The position numbers were made by a program, and so were the translations under genes. Below the pieces are notes generated by a model. The model was not told where the DNA came from. It ran no database searches and worked only from the letters and a program-made list of their open reading frames with translations. DNA of 64,000 bases from JABDIP01 sp965212545. Lineage in GTDB: Bacteria > Pseudomonadota > Alphaproteobacteria > DSM-16000 > Inquilinaceae. The stretch is from positions 1 through 64,000 of the forward strand of contig CBDBVB010000029.1 in the NCBI GenBank assembly GCA_965212545.1. The letters run 5' to 3'. This document shows positions 18,661 to 27,926 of the stretch, piece after piece (position 1 is the stretch's first letter; each line of letters starts with the position of its first letter).

Positions 18661-19278
18661 ATGAGATTGAATTCCCGGCTTTGCGTCGGTGTCCTGCTTG
18701 CCAGCCTCATCTCCATGCCGGCCTTGGCCGATGAAGGCCTCTACCTGCGCCTCGGCGCCGGCGCCAATCATGCCGACGAGGACGTATTTACCGATGTGGA
18801 TTTCGACCTCGGCTACGTCGGGACCGCAGCGATCGGCTATAACTGGTTCTTACCCGAACTGATAGCGGATCTGCGGGTGGAACTGGAAGGCTCGTATCGC
18901 TACAACGACACCGACACCCTCAGTGGTTTTTCGCTGGATGGCGACGCCACGGTCTATGGCGCCATGGTCAATGCCTATGCCGATATCCGGACAAACCTGC
19001 CGGTGGTCCCCTATCTGGGAGTCGGCATCGGCGCGGCGCGACTCGACTATGAGGATGACGGCGCCGGCCTCGTACCGCCGATCGACGACCACGACACCAA
19101 ATTCGCCTATCAGGTGATGGGCGGCATCAATTACAATCTCGCGGAAGATCTCGCCCTAGGCCTCGAATACCGGTTCTTCGAAGCCGAACGCTACGACCTG
19201 GAAGACAGTGTCGGCAACGACATAAGGCCCGAGTACAACAGCCATAGTTTCATGCTCACCGTCACGCTGGGTTTCTGA
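18661..19278 (+). CDS. Outer-membrane beta-barrel protein (OmpA-like/opacity porin fold)
   Basis: 205 residues. ATG at 18661 follows GGAG by eight bases; a GTG at 18646 is less likely. Signal peptide RLCVGVLLASLISMPALA, then DEGLYLRLGAGANHADE and alternating strands (ELEGSYRYNDTDTL, VPYLGVGIGAARLDYED, ALGLEYRFFEAERYD), ending SFMLTVTLGF with a terminal phenylalanine. This is the eight-stranded barrel type common in alphaproteobacteria. It sits between the serine hydrolase and murQ but has no obvious part in sugar salvage. Confidence 0.8.
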   Translation: MRLNSRLCVGVLLASLISMPALADEGLYLRLGAGANHADEDVFTDVDFDLGYVGTAAIGYNWFLPELIADLRVELEGSYRYNDTDTLSGFSLDGDATVYGAMVNAYADIRTNLPVVPYLGVGIGAARLDYEDDGAGLVPPIDDHDTKFAYQVMGGINYNLAEDLALGLEYRFFEAERYDLEDSVGNDIRPEYNSHSFMLTVTLGF

Positions 19279-19291
19279 ACACCGCCGCGCC

Positions 19292-20183
19292 TCAGCTTGC
19301 TTGATCCAGGACGGAGAGAGCGTCCCGCAGATTTCCGTCATTCGCGGCCAGGCTTGACCTCGCCTCATCCGGGCTGAGTCCCTCGCACCACCAGTACCGC
19401 CGCCTTCACATGGCCGTCGCACCGGGCCAGCGCATCGCGGGCTGTCGCCTCATCGGTTCCGGTCAGCGCGACCAGCATCTCCTGACTGCGACGAACGAGT
19501 TTTGCGTTGCTCGCGACGACGTCGACCATATAGCCGTCATGGACGTGGCCGAGCTTGATCATCACCAGCGTGGAAAACAGGTTCAGCATCACCTTCTGGG
19601 CGGTGCCGGCCTTCATGCGCGTCGAACCGCCGATCGCCTCCGCACCGGTGTCCAGCAGGACCGGATGCTCGGCCGCATCCAGCAACGCCGTGCCGGCATT
19701 GTTGGCAACTCCGATCGTCAGCGCACCGCACTCCCGGGCACGCCGCACAGCCGCGACCGTGTAGGCCGTGGTGCCACTGGCGGCGAGCCCGATCACCACA
19801 TCGTTCGCCCCGACCGATGCCGCGTCGACTTCGGCGATCGCCGTATCGATCTCGTCCTCCGCCCCTTCGACCGATTCGGTCAGAGCGCGGTATCCGCCTG
19901 CCATCAGATAGACCAGCCGGTCGGACGGCCAGCCGAATGTCGGCGTCAATTCGACGCCGTCCTGAACCGCGATCCGGCCGGATGTCCCTGCGCCGGCATA
20001 GACCAGCCGACCGCCGCGTTTCAGCCGCGCGATCGCCTGGGTTGCCGCCTCGTCCATGGCCGGCAACGCGGCGCGCACCGCATCCACCGCCGCCGCCTTG
20101 CCGTCAAGCATGGTCTCGAGAGTCTTGAGCCCCGGCCACGTGTCGATGCCGCGATAGGCCTCGCTGACGGTCTCCGTTCCCAT
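19292..20183 (-). CDS. murQ: N-acetylmuramic acid 6-phosphate etherase, one frameshift near the end
   Basis: About 296 residues. Cleaves the lactyl ether of MurNAc-6-P to GlcNAc-6-P and D-lactate in the cytoplasm. SIS domain with VYAGAGTSGRIAVQDGVELT and IGLAASGTTAYTVAAVRRAR; the MurQ-specific GGSTRMKAGTAQKVMLNLFS is present. An apparent stop at 19365 is caused by an extra base near 19384. The repaired tail (SPDEARSSLAANDGNLRDAL then SVLDQAS) is the expected C-terminal helix and ends at TGA 19292-19294. It is on the opposite strand to the rest of the salvage genes and divergent from namZ, sharing the promoter region 20184-20277. Confidence 0.9.
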
Positions 20184-20277
20184 CGAGATCGATCCTTCCC
20201 GGGGCTGTTCTGCCCCTGCTTCGGGTGCGGGCGGTTATATTGGTATCGTCTGAAGACCGTAATGGCGAGGGCGTTCG

Positions 20278-21427
20278 ATGGGCAGTAATACGGCGATCGC
20301 AGCGGGCATCGACCGGATCGGCGAGCACTCCGGTTTGTTCGATGGCCGCCGTCTGGGCCTTGTTGTGAACGCATCCAGCCTCGACCGATCGCTCACGCCG
20401 ACCTGGAGGCGACTTGCGGATCTGACGTCCGCTCAACTGGTCCGGCTGTTCGCTCCGGAGCATGGCATATCCGGATCCGTCGCCGCCGGTGAGGGCCTGA
20501 ACGACGGCATCGACCCGTCCACCGGCCTGCCTGTGGTGGCGCTTTATGGCCCCCGCAAGAGGCCGGCCCCGGAGCATCTTCGCCGATCTCGACGCAATTG
20601 TCTTCGACCTCGCGGATGCGGGTTGCCGCGCCTTCACCTATCTCTCGACGCTGCTCGAATTGTGCTCAGCCAGCGCCGAGGCGGGCGTGCCGCTGATCGT
20701 TCTGGACCGGCCGAACCCGGCCGGCGGCAGCATCGAAGGCGGCGGCGTCGTCGCCGGTTCGGAGAATTTCGTCGCCTGCTACGACCTGCCCTTGCGGCAT
20801 GGACTGACCTTGGGCGAGCCGCCCGTCTCTATTGCTCCGAGCAAGGCCTGCCGGCGCCCTCCGTCGTGCCCTGCGCCGGCTGGAACCGGGAACCGGCGGA
20901 TCCCAGCGCCGTGTGGATCTCGCCATCACCGAACTTGCCGAGTCCCGAATCGGTGCTGGCCTATTGCGGCACGGTGCTGATCGAGGGAACCGCCCTCAGC
21001 GAGGGCCGCGGCACAACGCGTCCATTCACGACGATCGGCGCCCCCGGGCTCGATGCCGATACCCTGGTGTCGCGGTTGCGCGAGCGGCATCTGCCGGGGG
21101 TCCTGTTCCAGGCCGTCGAGTTCCGACCGGCGGAGTCAAAACATGCCGGCCGGACATGTGCCGGGATCACGCTGCACGTAACTGACCGGCAGACCTTCCT
21201 GGCCCTGCCGGTTGTTCTGGAGATCTTCGCCTTCCTGCGCGATCGACAGCCGGAGTTGCTCGCGACAACGGAATTCCTCGACTGCCTTGCGGGCGGCATT
21301 AGGATGCGGGAGTGGTGCAACTCACCGGGCGGCGATCCTGCCGAGTTGCTCTGCGCGTGGTCCGATGGGCACGAAGGCCTATCGCGAGCGAATCGCCCCG
21401 CATGTGCTGTATCCAGGGAGCCTATGA
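20278..21427 (+). CDS. namZ: DUF1343 protein, NamZ-like exo-N-acetylmuramidase, about three frameshifts
   Basis: About 382 residues. DUF1343 proteins include Bacillus subtilis NamZ (YbbC), which removes MurNAc from the non-reducing end of wall fragments. Family pieces in order: RLGLVVNASSLD, VRLFAPEHGISGSVAAGEGL, TGLPVVALYG, then in another frame DLDAIVFDLADAGCRAFTYL, LIVLDRPNPAGGSIEGGGVV, then back to YCGTVLIEGTALSEGRGTTR and PFTTIGAPGLDADTL, and finally GTKAYRERIAPHVLYPGSL. Breaks near 20565, 20822 and 21367. The stop overlaps the kinase start (ATGA). No signal peptide is visible, unlike secreted NamZ proteins, so it may act in the cytoplasm here. Confidence 0.82.
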
Positions 21428-22307
21428 ACGATCCTCTCTTCCTTGGCATCGATGGCGGCGCGACCAAGTGCCGGGCGCGAATCGTCGATGCCGAAGGCCG
21501 GACGCTTGGAGAGGGACATGCCGGCACCGCCAATCCGCGATACGGGTTGCAAGCGGCGTTCGACGAGATCCTCTCGGCGACCGGTGGGGCGATTGCCGGG
21601 GCCGGGTTGCCGGACTCCGCAATCGCTACGCTCCATGCCGGGCTGGGCCTTGCCGGCACCGGCCAACGGCAGGACCGGGAAGCGGTCATGGCGCATCCGC
21701 ATCCCTTCGCTTCCGTGTCCCTGGAAACCGACGCCCATGTCGCCTGTTTGGGCGCCTATTCCGGAGGCGACGGGGCAATCCTGATCCTCGGGACCGGATC
21801 CTGCGGCTGGTCGATCGTCGGCGGGAAGCCGCATCGCGTGGGCGGCCTTGGATTTCCGATCGCCGATCACGGCAGCGGCGCATGGCTTGGCCTGTCGACG
21901 ATCCGCCGGGCACTGCTGGCCCATGACGGGGTCGAGCCCGAGACGCCGCTGTCCAAAGCGGTGATGGCGCGGTTCGATGACGACACCGACGCGGCGGTTG
22001 CCTGGCAAGCGACGCACAGCCAAAGGACTACGCCGCCCTTGCCCCGCTGGTCTTCAGCCACGCGGCGGCCGGTGACCCGCTCGCCAATGACATTCTGCAA
22101 GCCACGGCAGAGGACGCGGCGCGGCTGGCCAAAGCCCTGTTGGCAACCGGCGCGAGGCGGCTTTCCCTCATGGGTGGGCTGGCGCCCCATATCCGGACTT
22201 GGCTGCCGGCGCCCTTACAGGAGACAATCGTCGAACCAGAGGGAGACGCCCTGGACGGCGCGATCCTTCTGGCACGGCAGAGCATGGACAAGGTGGACCA
22301 GACGTGA
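21424..22307 (+). CDS. N-acetylglucosamine kinase, BadF/BadG type, one frameshift
   Basis: About 294 residues. Sugar-kinase/actin fold: FLGIDGGATKCRARIVDAEG (phosphate 1), SLETDAHVACLGAYSGGDGA, ILILGTGSCGWSIVGG (phosphate 2) and GGLGFPIADHGSGAWLGL. The frame breaks near 22022. The repaired frame holds FSHAAAGDPLANDILQATAE and RRLSLMGGLAPHIRTWLPAP and ends at TGA 22305-22307. Probably phosphorylates GlcNAc (or GlcN) released by wall breakdown so that NagA and the deaminase can use it. Overlaps namZ upstream and the SIS gene downstream by four bases each. Confidence 0.85.
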
Positions 22308-23347
22308 CCAGGACCGAGACGGCTGAAGCGCCGATGATGCTGCGCGAAGCGGAACAAGCGCCCGAGGCAGTCGCGGAGCAGTTACGGCGGAACCTTTCCG
22401 AGGTGAGGTCTCTGGCTGCAACTTTGCGATCCGGCGGCCACCGTTTCGTGGTCACCAGCGCCCGCGGCAGCTCGGCCCATGCGGCCACCTTCGGCAAATA
22501 CCTGATCGAGACCCGGCTGGGGCTGGTCACCGCCGCCGCCGCCCCATCGGTGGCAACGCTGTACGGCGCCGAGCTCGACATGGCGCAGGCAGTCTTCCTG
22601 GCAGTGTCGCAATCGGGACGCAGCCCGGATCTGGTACATCAGGCCGAGGCCGCGCGCCGGGCCGGAGCCTTTACGATCGCCATAGTCAATGTGCCGGGTT
22701 CTCCGCTGGAGCAGGCCTGCGAGGCGGTTCTGCCGCTGCATGCGGGCGAGGAGCAGAGCGTCGCCGCCACCAAGACATTCATCGCCTCGCTCACCGCCCA
22801 GGCCCAGCTGGTCGCGCATTGGAGCGAGGATGCCGGGCTGCTGTCGGCGCTCGACAGAGTACCCGAGCAATTGCAACGTGCCGCGGCACTGGATTGGAGT
22901 GCCGCGCTGGAGCCGCTGTCGGACGTGCATGACATGCTGGTGGTCGGACGCGGGTACGGCTTCGCGATCGCCAATGAGGCGGCGTTGAAGATGAAGGAAA
23001 CCTGCGCCTTGCACGCGGAATCATTCAGCGCGGCAGAGCTGCAGCACGGGCCGGTAACGCTCGTGGATGCGGATTATCCAGTGCTGGTATTCAGCCAGCA
23101 GGACGAGACACGGAACGGAATGCTGGAACTGGTGGCTCAACTGCGTGGACGCGATGCCAATGTCCTCGTGGCTGAACCGGGCGAGCCGGCCGCCGGGCGA
23201 CTGCCGGTGGCGCCGCCGGTGCATCCGGCGTGCGATCCGATAGCCATGGTGCAGAGCTTCTACGGACTTGCCGCCCGGCTGTCGGTTCGCCGTGGCATGA
23301 ATCCGGACCAGCCGCGACATTTGCGCAAGGTGACGATGACGCGATGA
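22304..23347 (+). CDS. Two-SIS-domain glucosamine-6-phosphate deaminase (NagB-II type)
   Basis: 347 residues, intact. GTG at 22304 overlaps the kinase stop (GTGA); ATG 22334 is an alternative. It is the isomerase half of GlmS without the glutaminase domain. SIS 1 contains VVTSARGSSAHAATFGKYLI and FLAVSQSGRSPDLVHQAEAA; SIS 2 contains MLVVGRGYGFAIANEAALKM and the GlmS-like HAESFSAAELQHGPVTLVDA. Proteins of this form next to nagA act as glucosamine-6-P deaminases, giving fructose-6-P and ammonia. The deaminase call rests on that context plus the domain layout. Confidence 0.88.
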   Translation: MTRTETAEAPMMLREAEQAPEAVAEQLRRNLSEVRSLAATLRSGGHRFVVTSARGSSAHAATFGKYLIETRLGLVTAAAAPSVATLYGAELDMAQAVFLAVSQSGRSPDLVHQAEAARRAGAFTIAIVNVPGSPLEQACEAVLPLHAGEEQSVAATKTFIASLTAQAQLVAHWSEDAGLLSALDRVPEQLQRAAALDWSAALEPLSDVHDMLVVGRGYGFAIANEAALKMKETCALHAESFSAAELQHGPVTLVDADYPVLVFSQQDETRNGMLELVAQLRGRDANVLVAEPGEPAAGRLPVAPPVHPACDPIAMVQSFYGLAARLSVRRGMNPDQPRHLRKVTMTR

Positions 23348-24495
23348 AGACACCGACACCGGAGTTGGCCCTGACCGACGGCCGCATCTTCACCGGCGAC
23401 GAGACGTTGGATGGCCATGCGGTCCTGATCGGCAATGGGATGATCGTCGATGTCGTTGCCGAGCCTTCGGTTCGAACCGGGCTGGCCCGGCGGAGCCTGG
23501 ACGGCGGATTGCTGGCGCCGGGTTTCGTCGACCTTCAGGTGAACGGCGGCGGCGGCGTGCTTTTCAACAACACCCTGTCGGTCGACGGTATCCGGGCAAT
23601 CGGCGAGGCCCATCGGCGCTTCGGCACGACCGGCTTCCTGCCAACCCTGATCACCGACAAGCGAGATACGATCCCGGCGGCGATGGCCGCCGCGCGGGAC
23701 GCCATTGCGCAACGAGTGCCGGGCGTCCTCGGCGTGCATATCGAAGGACCGTTCATCAACGTCGCGCGCAAGGGCGTGCACAGCGCCGAGGCGATCCGCC
23801 AGATCGAGCCGGACGACATCGCAGAACTCACCTCCCTCGCAGTCGGCCGGACGCTCGTTACCCTGGCGCCGGAACTGGTGCCGGACTGGATGACCCTTGA
23901 TCTCAAGAAGGCCGGAGTGAGGGTCGCCGCCGGGCATACCGCAGGCAGCTGCGATGACATCAGAATGGCATTGGAGCATGGGGTTTCCGGATTCACCCAT
24001 CTGTTCAACGCCATGACCCCCATGGAGAGCCGGGCGCCCGGTGTCGTCGGCGCCGCCCTAGACGATCCGGACAGTTGGTGCGGCCTGATCGTCGATGGCA
24101 TCCACGTGGCCCCGATGACGCTTCGGGTCGCGATCGCGGCAAAGCCGCGCGGCAAGATGTTTCTTGTCACCGATGCCATGGCGACGGTCGGCGCCGAGGA
24201 ACGCTCCTTCGACCTCTACGGTCAGACGATCACCGAGATCGATGGCCGCCTGTCCGCCGCGGACAACACGCTGGCCGGCTCCAGCCTCGACATGGCGACG
24301 GCGGTCCGCAACACGGTCGGGATGCTGGATCAGCCGCTGGAGGAGGCGCTGCGCATGGCGTCCCTGTACCCGGCGGCCTTCATGGGCCTCGACGACCGGA
24401 TCGGCCGTATCGCGCCGGGCTACAACGCCGATCTTGTGCTCTTGGACGATAAGTTAGAGGTACGGGACACCTGGATCGCCGGCAAAACCCCATAA
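23344..24495 (+). CDS. nagA: N-acetylglucosamine-6-phosphate deacetylase
   Basis: 383 residues, intact, overlapping the SIS gene by four bases. Amidohydrolase that removes acetate from GlcNAc-6-P in the cytoplasm. Motifs: GLLAPGFVDLQVNGGGGVLF, LGVHIEGPFINVARKGVH (metal glutamate), VAAGHTAGSCDDI (metal histidine), GFTHLFNAMTPMESRAPG (metal histidine) and FLVTDAMATVGAEER (catalytic aspartate). The residue after metal-site one is N (QVNGGGG), as in single-metal NagA. Last gene of the salvage run; an AT-rich stretch follows. Confidence 0.95.
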   Translation: MKTPTPELALTDGRIFTGDETLDGHAVLIGNGMIVDVVAEPSVRTGLARRSLDGGLLAPGFVDLQVNGGGGVLFNNTLSVDGIRAIGEAHRRFGTTGFLPTLITDKRDTIPAAMAAARDAIAQRVPGVLGVHIEGPFINVARKGVHSAEAIRQIEPDDIAELTSLAVGRTLVTLAPELVPDWMTLDLKKAGVRVAAGHTAGSCDDIRMALEHGVSGFTHLFNAMTPMESRAPGVVGAALDDPDSWCGLIVDGIHVAPMTLRVAIAAKPRGKMFLVTDAMATVGAEERSFDLYGQTITEIDGRLSAADNTLAGSSLDMATAVRNTVGMLDQPLEEALRMASLYPAAFMGLDDRIGRIAPGYNADLVLLDDKLEVRDTWIAGKTP

Positions 24496-24516
24496 ATTTT
24501 TAGGTATTTTAAACCC

Positions 24517-24545
24517 TCCTCGGCAATCATTCGTTTGCCGGAGGA
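24517..24545 (+). promoter_or_regulatory. Hairpin enclosing the ribosome binding site of the next gene
   Basis: TCCT-CGGCAA (24517-24526) pairs with TTGCCG-AGGA (24535-24545) with a single bulged G and an eight-base loop. The right arm contains GGAGGA, the likely Shine-Dalgarno of the gene that starts at 24555. It may also act as the end of the nagA transcript. An AT-rich run lies just upstream (24490-24512). Confidence 0.4.
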
Positions 24546-24554
24546 CATTCGAAC

Positions 24555-25517
24555 ATGACCAGATCGATCTCATACCTGCTCGCCGCCATCGTGCGCTACT
24601 GGTGGCACCCGCCGCGCCGGCGCAGCCGCTGCTTGGCCAGGACACGTTTGCCTTCATTGCCATCGGCGACGTGCCCTATTACAGCGGCGGCGCCCGCGAG
24701 GCGAATTATCAGCGACTGGTCGATGCGGTGAACGCGGCACAGCCGGACTTCGTGATCCATGTCGGCGACATCAAGGCCGGCAGTTCGCCCTGCAGCGACG
24801 AGCGCTACGCCGTCGCACTGGACTGGATGAACAGTCTGGACGGTCCGGTGATTTACACGCCGGGCGACAATGAATGGACCGATTGCCATCGCGCCAATGC
24901 CGGCCGCTACGACCCGGTGGAGCGCCTGGCCCTGCTGCGCTCGATGTTCTTTCGCCGACAACCGCAGCCTCGGGCGGCAGACGATCGACCTGCTACGCCA
25001 GACATCGGTCGACGTCGATGCGCCGACCCCGGAGAACGCCTTCTGGTGGCACAATGACATCGCCTTCGCCACCGTCCATGTGGTCGGCAGCGACAACAAC
25101 GCCGACGACGCCTCGGAATTCCCACAGCGCGACGCCGCCAATAGCGCATGGATCGCGCGGGCTTTCGCCGAGGCCGCGACGGCGCGCAGCACGGCGATCG
25201 TGCTGGCGCTGCACGCCGACATCTTCCAGCGGGGCGGCAGGCGGGATGCCTTCCGTGCCACGATCGCCGCGATCAGCGACGGCGCCCGGGCTTTTGACGG
25301 GCCGGTTCTGGTCATTCATGGCGACAGCCACCGCTTCGTTGTCGATCAGGCGCTGATGGACTTCTCTCCGGACCTGGACAATGTCACCCGGCTTCAGGTC
25401 TTCGGCGACTCCGAAGTGCATGCGGTACGCGTCTTCGTCGACCCCGCCGCCCCCGGCATCTTTGCATTCCAGCCGATGATCATCCGCAGCAATACACGGT
25501 CCATGCGCGGCGGCTGA
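24555..25517 (+). CDS. Exported calcineurin-like metallophosphoesterase, two frameshifts
   Basis: About 320 residues after repair. ATG 24555, ten bases after GGAGGA. Signal peptide split by a break near 24592 (SISYLLAAIV then APAAPAQPLLGQ). Metallophosphatase marks: FAFIAIGDVPYYSG (metal D), FVIHVGDIKAGSSPCSD (GD), VIYTPGDNEWTDCHRAN (GDNE with D-C-H) and, after the second break near 24955, VLALHADIF and GPVLVIHGDSHRFVVDQAL (GDSH). These are the ordered metal-binding motifs of the family. Probably periplasmic. Substrate unknown; no partner genes nearby. Confidence 0.8.
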
Positions 25518-25607
25518 TCGACCGCCGGGAGCAAGCCGCCCGAGAGCATTGACAGCGACCCGCCGACCGCCTGCAATCGTCACAACGACAATTCGGGAGG
25601 GCAAGCC

Positions 25608-26675
25608 GTGGCGGAGACAGTGCGGGTGCTGGTGGTTGGGCTCGGCCATATGGGGCTGTCCCACGCCAAGGCGTATCACAGGCTGGACGGGTTCGAACTC
25701 GCAGGGCTGTGCTCCCGGAGCGTCAAGAGCCGGACGGACATCCCGGACGACTATGCAGATGTGCCTAGATTCGAGGATTACGGCGAGGCGCTGGCGGCCC
25801 TGAAGCCCGATGCGGTGTCGATCAACACCTGGTCCGACACCCATGCGGATTTCGCGGTCGCCGCCATGGAGGCCGGGGCCCATATCTTCGTGGAAAAGCC
25901 CCTGGCCGAGACCGTCGAGGATGCCGAGCGGGTCGTCGCCACGGCACAGCGGACCGGCCGCAAGGTGGTGGTCGGCTACATCCTGCGCCATCACCCTTCA
26001 TGGACAAAGCTGGTGGAACTGGCCAAGACGCTGGGCAAGCCGCTTGCCATGCGCATGAACCTGAATCAGCAGAGCACCGGCGAGGCGTGGAACTGGCACA
26101 AGGATCTGATGAAGTCGCTGTCGCCGATCGTCGATTGCGGCGTGCACTATGTCGACATCATGTGCCTGATTACCGGGGCGAAGCCGGTCCGGGTGCACGG
26201 CATCGGCGCCCGCCTGTCCGACGAGATCGCGCCGGACATGTACAATTACGGCCAGCTCCAGGTTACCTTCGACGACGGCTCGGTTGGCTGGTATGAGGCC
26301 GCCTGGGGGCCGATGATCAGCGAAACCGCCTTCTTCGTGAAGGATATCATGGGCCCGAAAGGCTGCGTCAGCATCGTGATGCCGGAGGACGCCGGCGGCT
26401 CCGCCGACATGGAGACCCACACCAAGACCAGCACCATCCGTGTGCACCACGCCGCACTTGCCAAGGATGGGACCTTGGAGAAGCCCGACGAGGCGATTTC
26501 CATGGCCGACGAGCCCGGCCATGATGAATTGTGCGAACGCGAGCAGGCGTATTTCCTGAATGCGATCCTCGAGAATATCGACCTGTCCGATCACATGGCC
26601 GATGCAGTCAATTCCCTGCGCATCGTGCTCGCCGCCGACCGATCGATCCGGGAGAAACGGGTGGTGGAACTTTGA
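25608..26675 (+). CDS. Gfo/Idh/MocA family oxidoreductase
   Basis: 355 residues, intact. GTG at 25608 with GGGAGG six bases upstream. Rossmann start VRVLVVGLGHMGLSHAKAYH binds NAD(P). HIFVEKPLAETVEDAERVV contains the EKP signature, and VDCGVHYVDIMCLITG holds the conserved aspartate/histidine. Such enzymes oxidise or reduce sugars, inositols or related polyols. Substrate is not evident; the gene is alone between a phosphoesterase and a VOC gene. Confidence 0.9.
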   Translation: MAETVRVLVVGLGHMGLSHAKAYHRLDGFELAGLCSRSVKSRTDIPDDYADVPRFEDYGEALAALKPDAVSINTWSDTHADFAVAAMEAGAHIFVEKPLAETVEDAERVVATAQRTGRKVVVGYILRHHPSWTKLVELAKTLGKPLAMRMNLNQQSTGEAWNWHKDLMKSLSPIVDCGVHYVDIMCLITGAKPVRVHGIGARLSDEIAPDMYNYGQLQVTFDDGSVGWYEAAWGPMISETAFFVKDIMGPKGCVSIVMPEDAGGSADMETHTKTSTIRVHHAALAKDGTLEKPDEAISMADEPGHDELCEREQAYFLNAILENIDLSDHMADAVNSLRIVLAADRSIREKRVVEL

Positions 26676-26735
26676 GCGGCCTGTGCCCGGACAGGATACC
26701 GAGACTGCCAACCTCACTTGAAGGGAGTGATACCT

Positions 26736-27128
26736 ATGCCGACTGACAAACACGGACAATTCACTTGGAACGAGTTGATGACCTGGCATGCGGAGAAGGC
26801 CAAGGCGTTCTATGCCGACACGCTAGGCTGGACTTACGACGTCATGCCGATGGCCGAGGGCGGCGACTACATCATCTGCAAGGCCGGCGACGAGATGGCC
26901 GGCGGTATGATGGAGATGACGCCCGGCACCGGCTTCGACGGCATCCCCGACCACTGGTTCGCCTATATCGCCGTTGACGATGTCGACGCTCGCGTCGCCA
27001 AGGTCCAGGCCGCCGGCGGGGAGATCATGCGCCCGCCCTTCGACGTCTCCGGTGTCGGCCGCTTCGCCATCGTCAAGGACGCCGCCGGTGCGGCGATCGG
27101 CTGGATGACGCACTCGCAGCAAGAGTAG
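26736..27128 (+). CDS. VOC/glyoxalase-like protein
   Basis: 130 residues. ATG 26736 with AAGGGAG upstream. One full vicinal-oxygen-chelate fold: FTWNELMTWHAEKAKAFYAD, LGWTYDVMPM, DHWFAYIAVDDVDARVAKVQ and PPFDVSGVGRFAIVKDAAGA. This is the 27 kDa antigen-like/glyoxalase subgroup. No enzyme activity can be assigned. Confidence 0.85.
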   Translation: MPTDKHGQFTWNELMTWHAEKAKAFYADTLGWTYDVMPMAEGGDYIICKAGDEMAGGMMEMTPGTGFDGIPDHWFAYIAVDDVDARVAKVQAAGGEIMRPPFDVSGVGRFAIVKDAAGAAIGWMTHSQQE

Positions 27129-27134
27129 GCGATC

Positions 27135-27169
27135 TGGCCAGCCGCCGAAATCCGATGTCGGCCTGGCCA
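27135..27169. terminator. Hairpin after the VOC gene
   Basis: TGGCCAG-CCG and CGG-C-CTGGCCA form a 10-bp stem with one bulge. No T-run follows, so terminator strength is doubtful. Confidence 0.35.
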
Positions 27170-27338
27170 ACGCCAACCGACCGGCGCGCGAACATACGCA
27201 GGTGAGGGCCTCGCAGTTGGGACCGTGCCGACGGCATGGGCGCAGGCAGCCTGCGCTTCGTCGCGGGTAGCCCACGGACCTGCTGAATCCCGGGGCGCGG
27301 GTGGTGGTGTCCAGATCTGACCGAGGAGCGTGACTGCC

Positions 27339-27839
27339 GTGACGAAATCTCCGAAGCATCTCGTTCGTACATCCTTGTTGGAAGACTCAGAGGCGGCGCA
27401 TATCAAGCATCCTCTGAACCCGAAGTCCGAGGTGTTCATGCACCGACTCGGCGACCGCGCCGGCATGCGGCGGGCGCATCTCAGCCTCGCCAGGGTACCG
27501 CCCGGCAAGGAGAGCTTCATTCCCCACGCACACAGCATTGAGGAAGAATTCCTGTTCATTCTGGAAGGCCAGGGAACTGCCGAAATCGACGGTGACCGCT
27601 TCGCGGTCGGGCCGGGCGATTATCTCGGATTCCCGACCGACGGTGCGGTGCATCATCTGACAAACGACGGAGCGGACGATTTGATCTATCTGATGGGTGG
27701 TGAGCGGTCGAGGTTCGAGGTGGCCCACTTCCCGTCCGTCGGCAAGGTCGGTGTCGTCGGCGAAGGCGAGGTGCGGCTGTACGACGGATCGGCGGCCGAT
27801 GTCCTCCCTTTCAGCGCCTGGGTGGCCGATCGGAATTGA
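27339..27839 (+). CDS. Cupin domain protein
   Basis: 166 residues from GTG 27339, which lies ten bases after GAGGAG; GTG 27330 is too close to that site. Cupin motif 1: SFIPHAHSIEEEFLFILEGQ with G-x5-H-x-H-like ligands (PHAHSIEEE). Motif 2: VGPGDYLGFPTDGAVHHLTN. Metal ligands His, His, Glu and His can all be seen, so an active metal site is likely. The substrate is unknown. Confidence 0.85.
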   Translation: MTKSPKHLVRTSLLEDSEAAHIKHPLNPKSEVFMHRLGDRAGMRRAHLSLARVPPGKESFIPHAHSIEEEFLFILEGQGTAEIDGDRFAVGPGDYLGFPTDGAVHHLTNDGADDLIYLMGGERSRFEVAHFPSVGKVGVVGEGEVRLYDGSAADVLPFSAWVADRN

Positions 27840-27926
27840 GGGTCGCCGCGTGCCGGCCCGACTGAAGAGATGCCGGTACCGGTCCGGTGGCGGCCGTGAA
27901 CCGTCCCGCCGGTCGGCCGAATCTCG

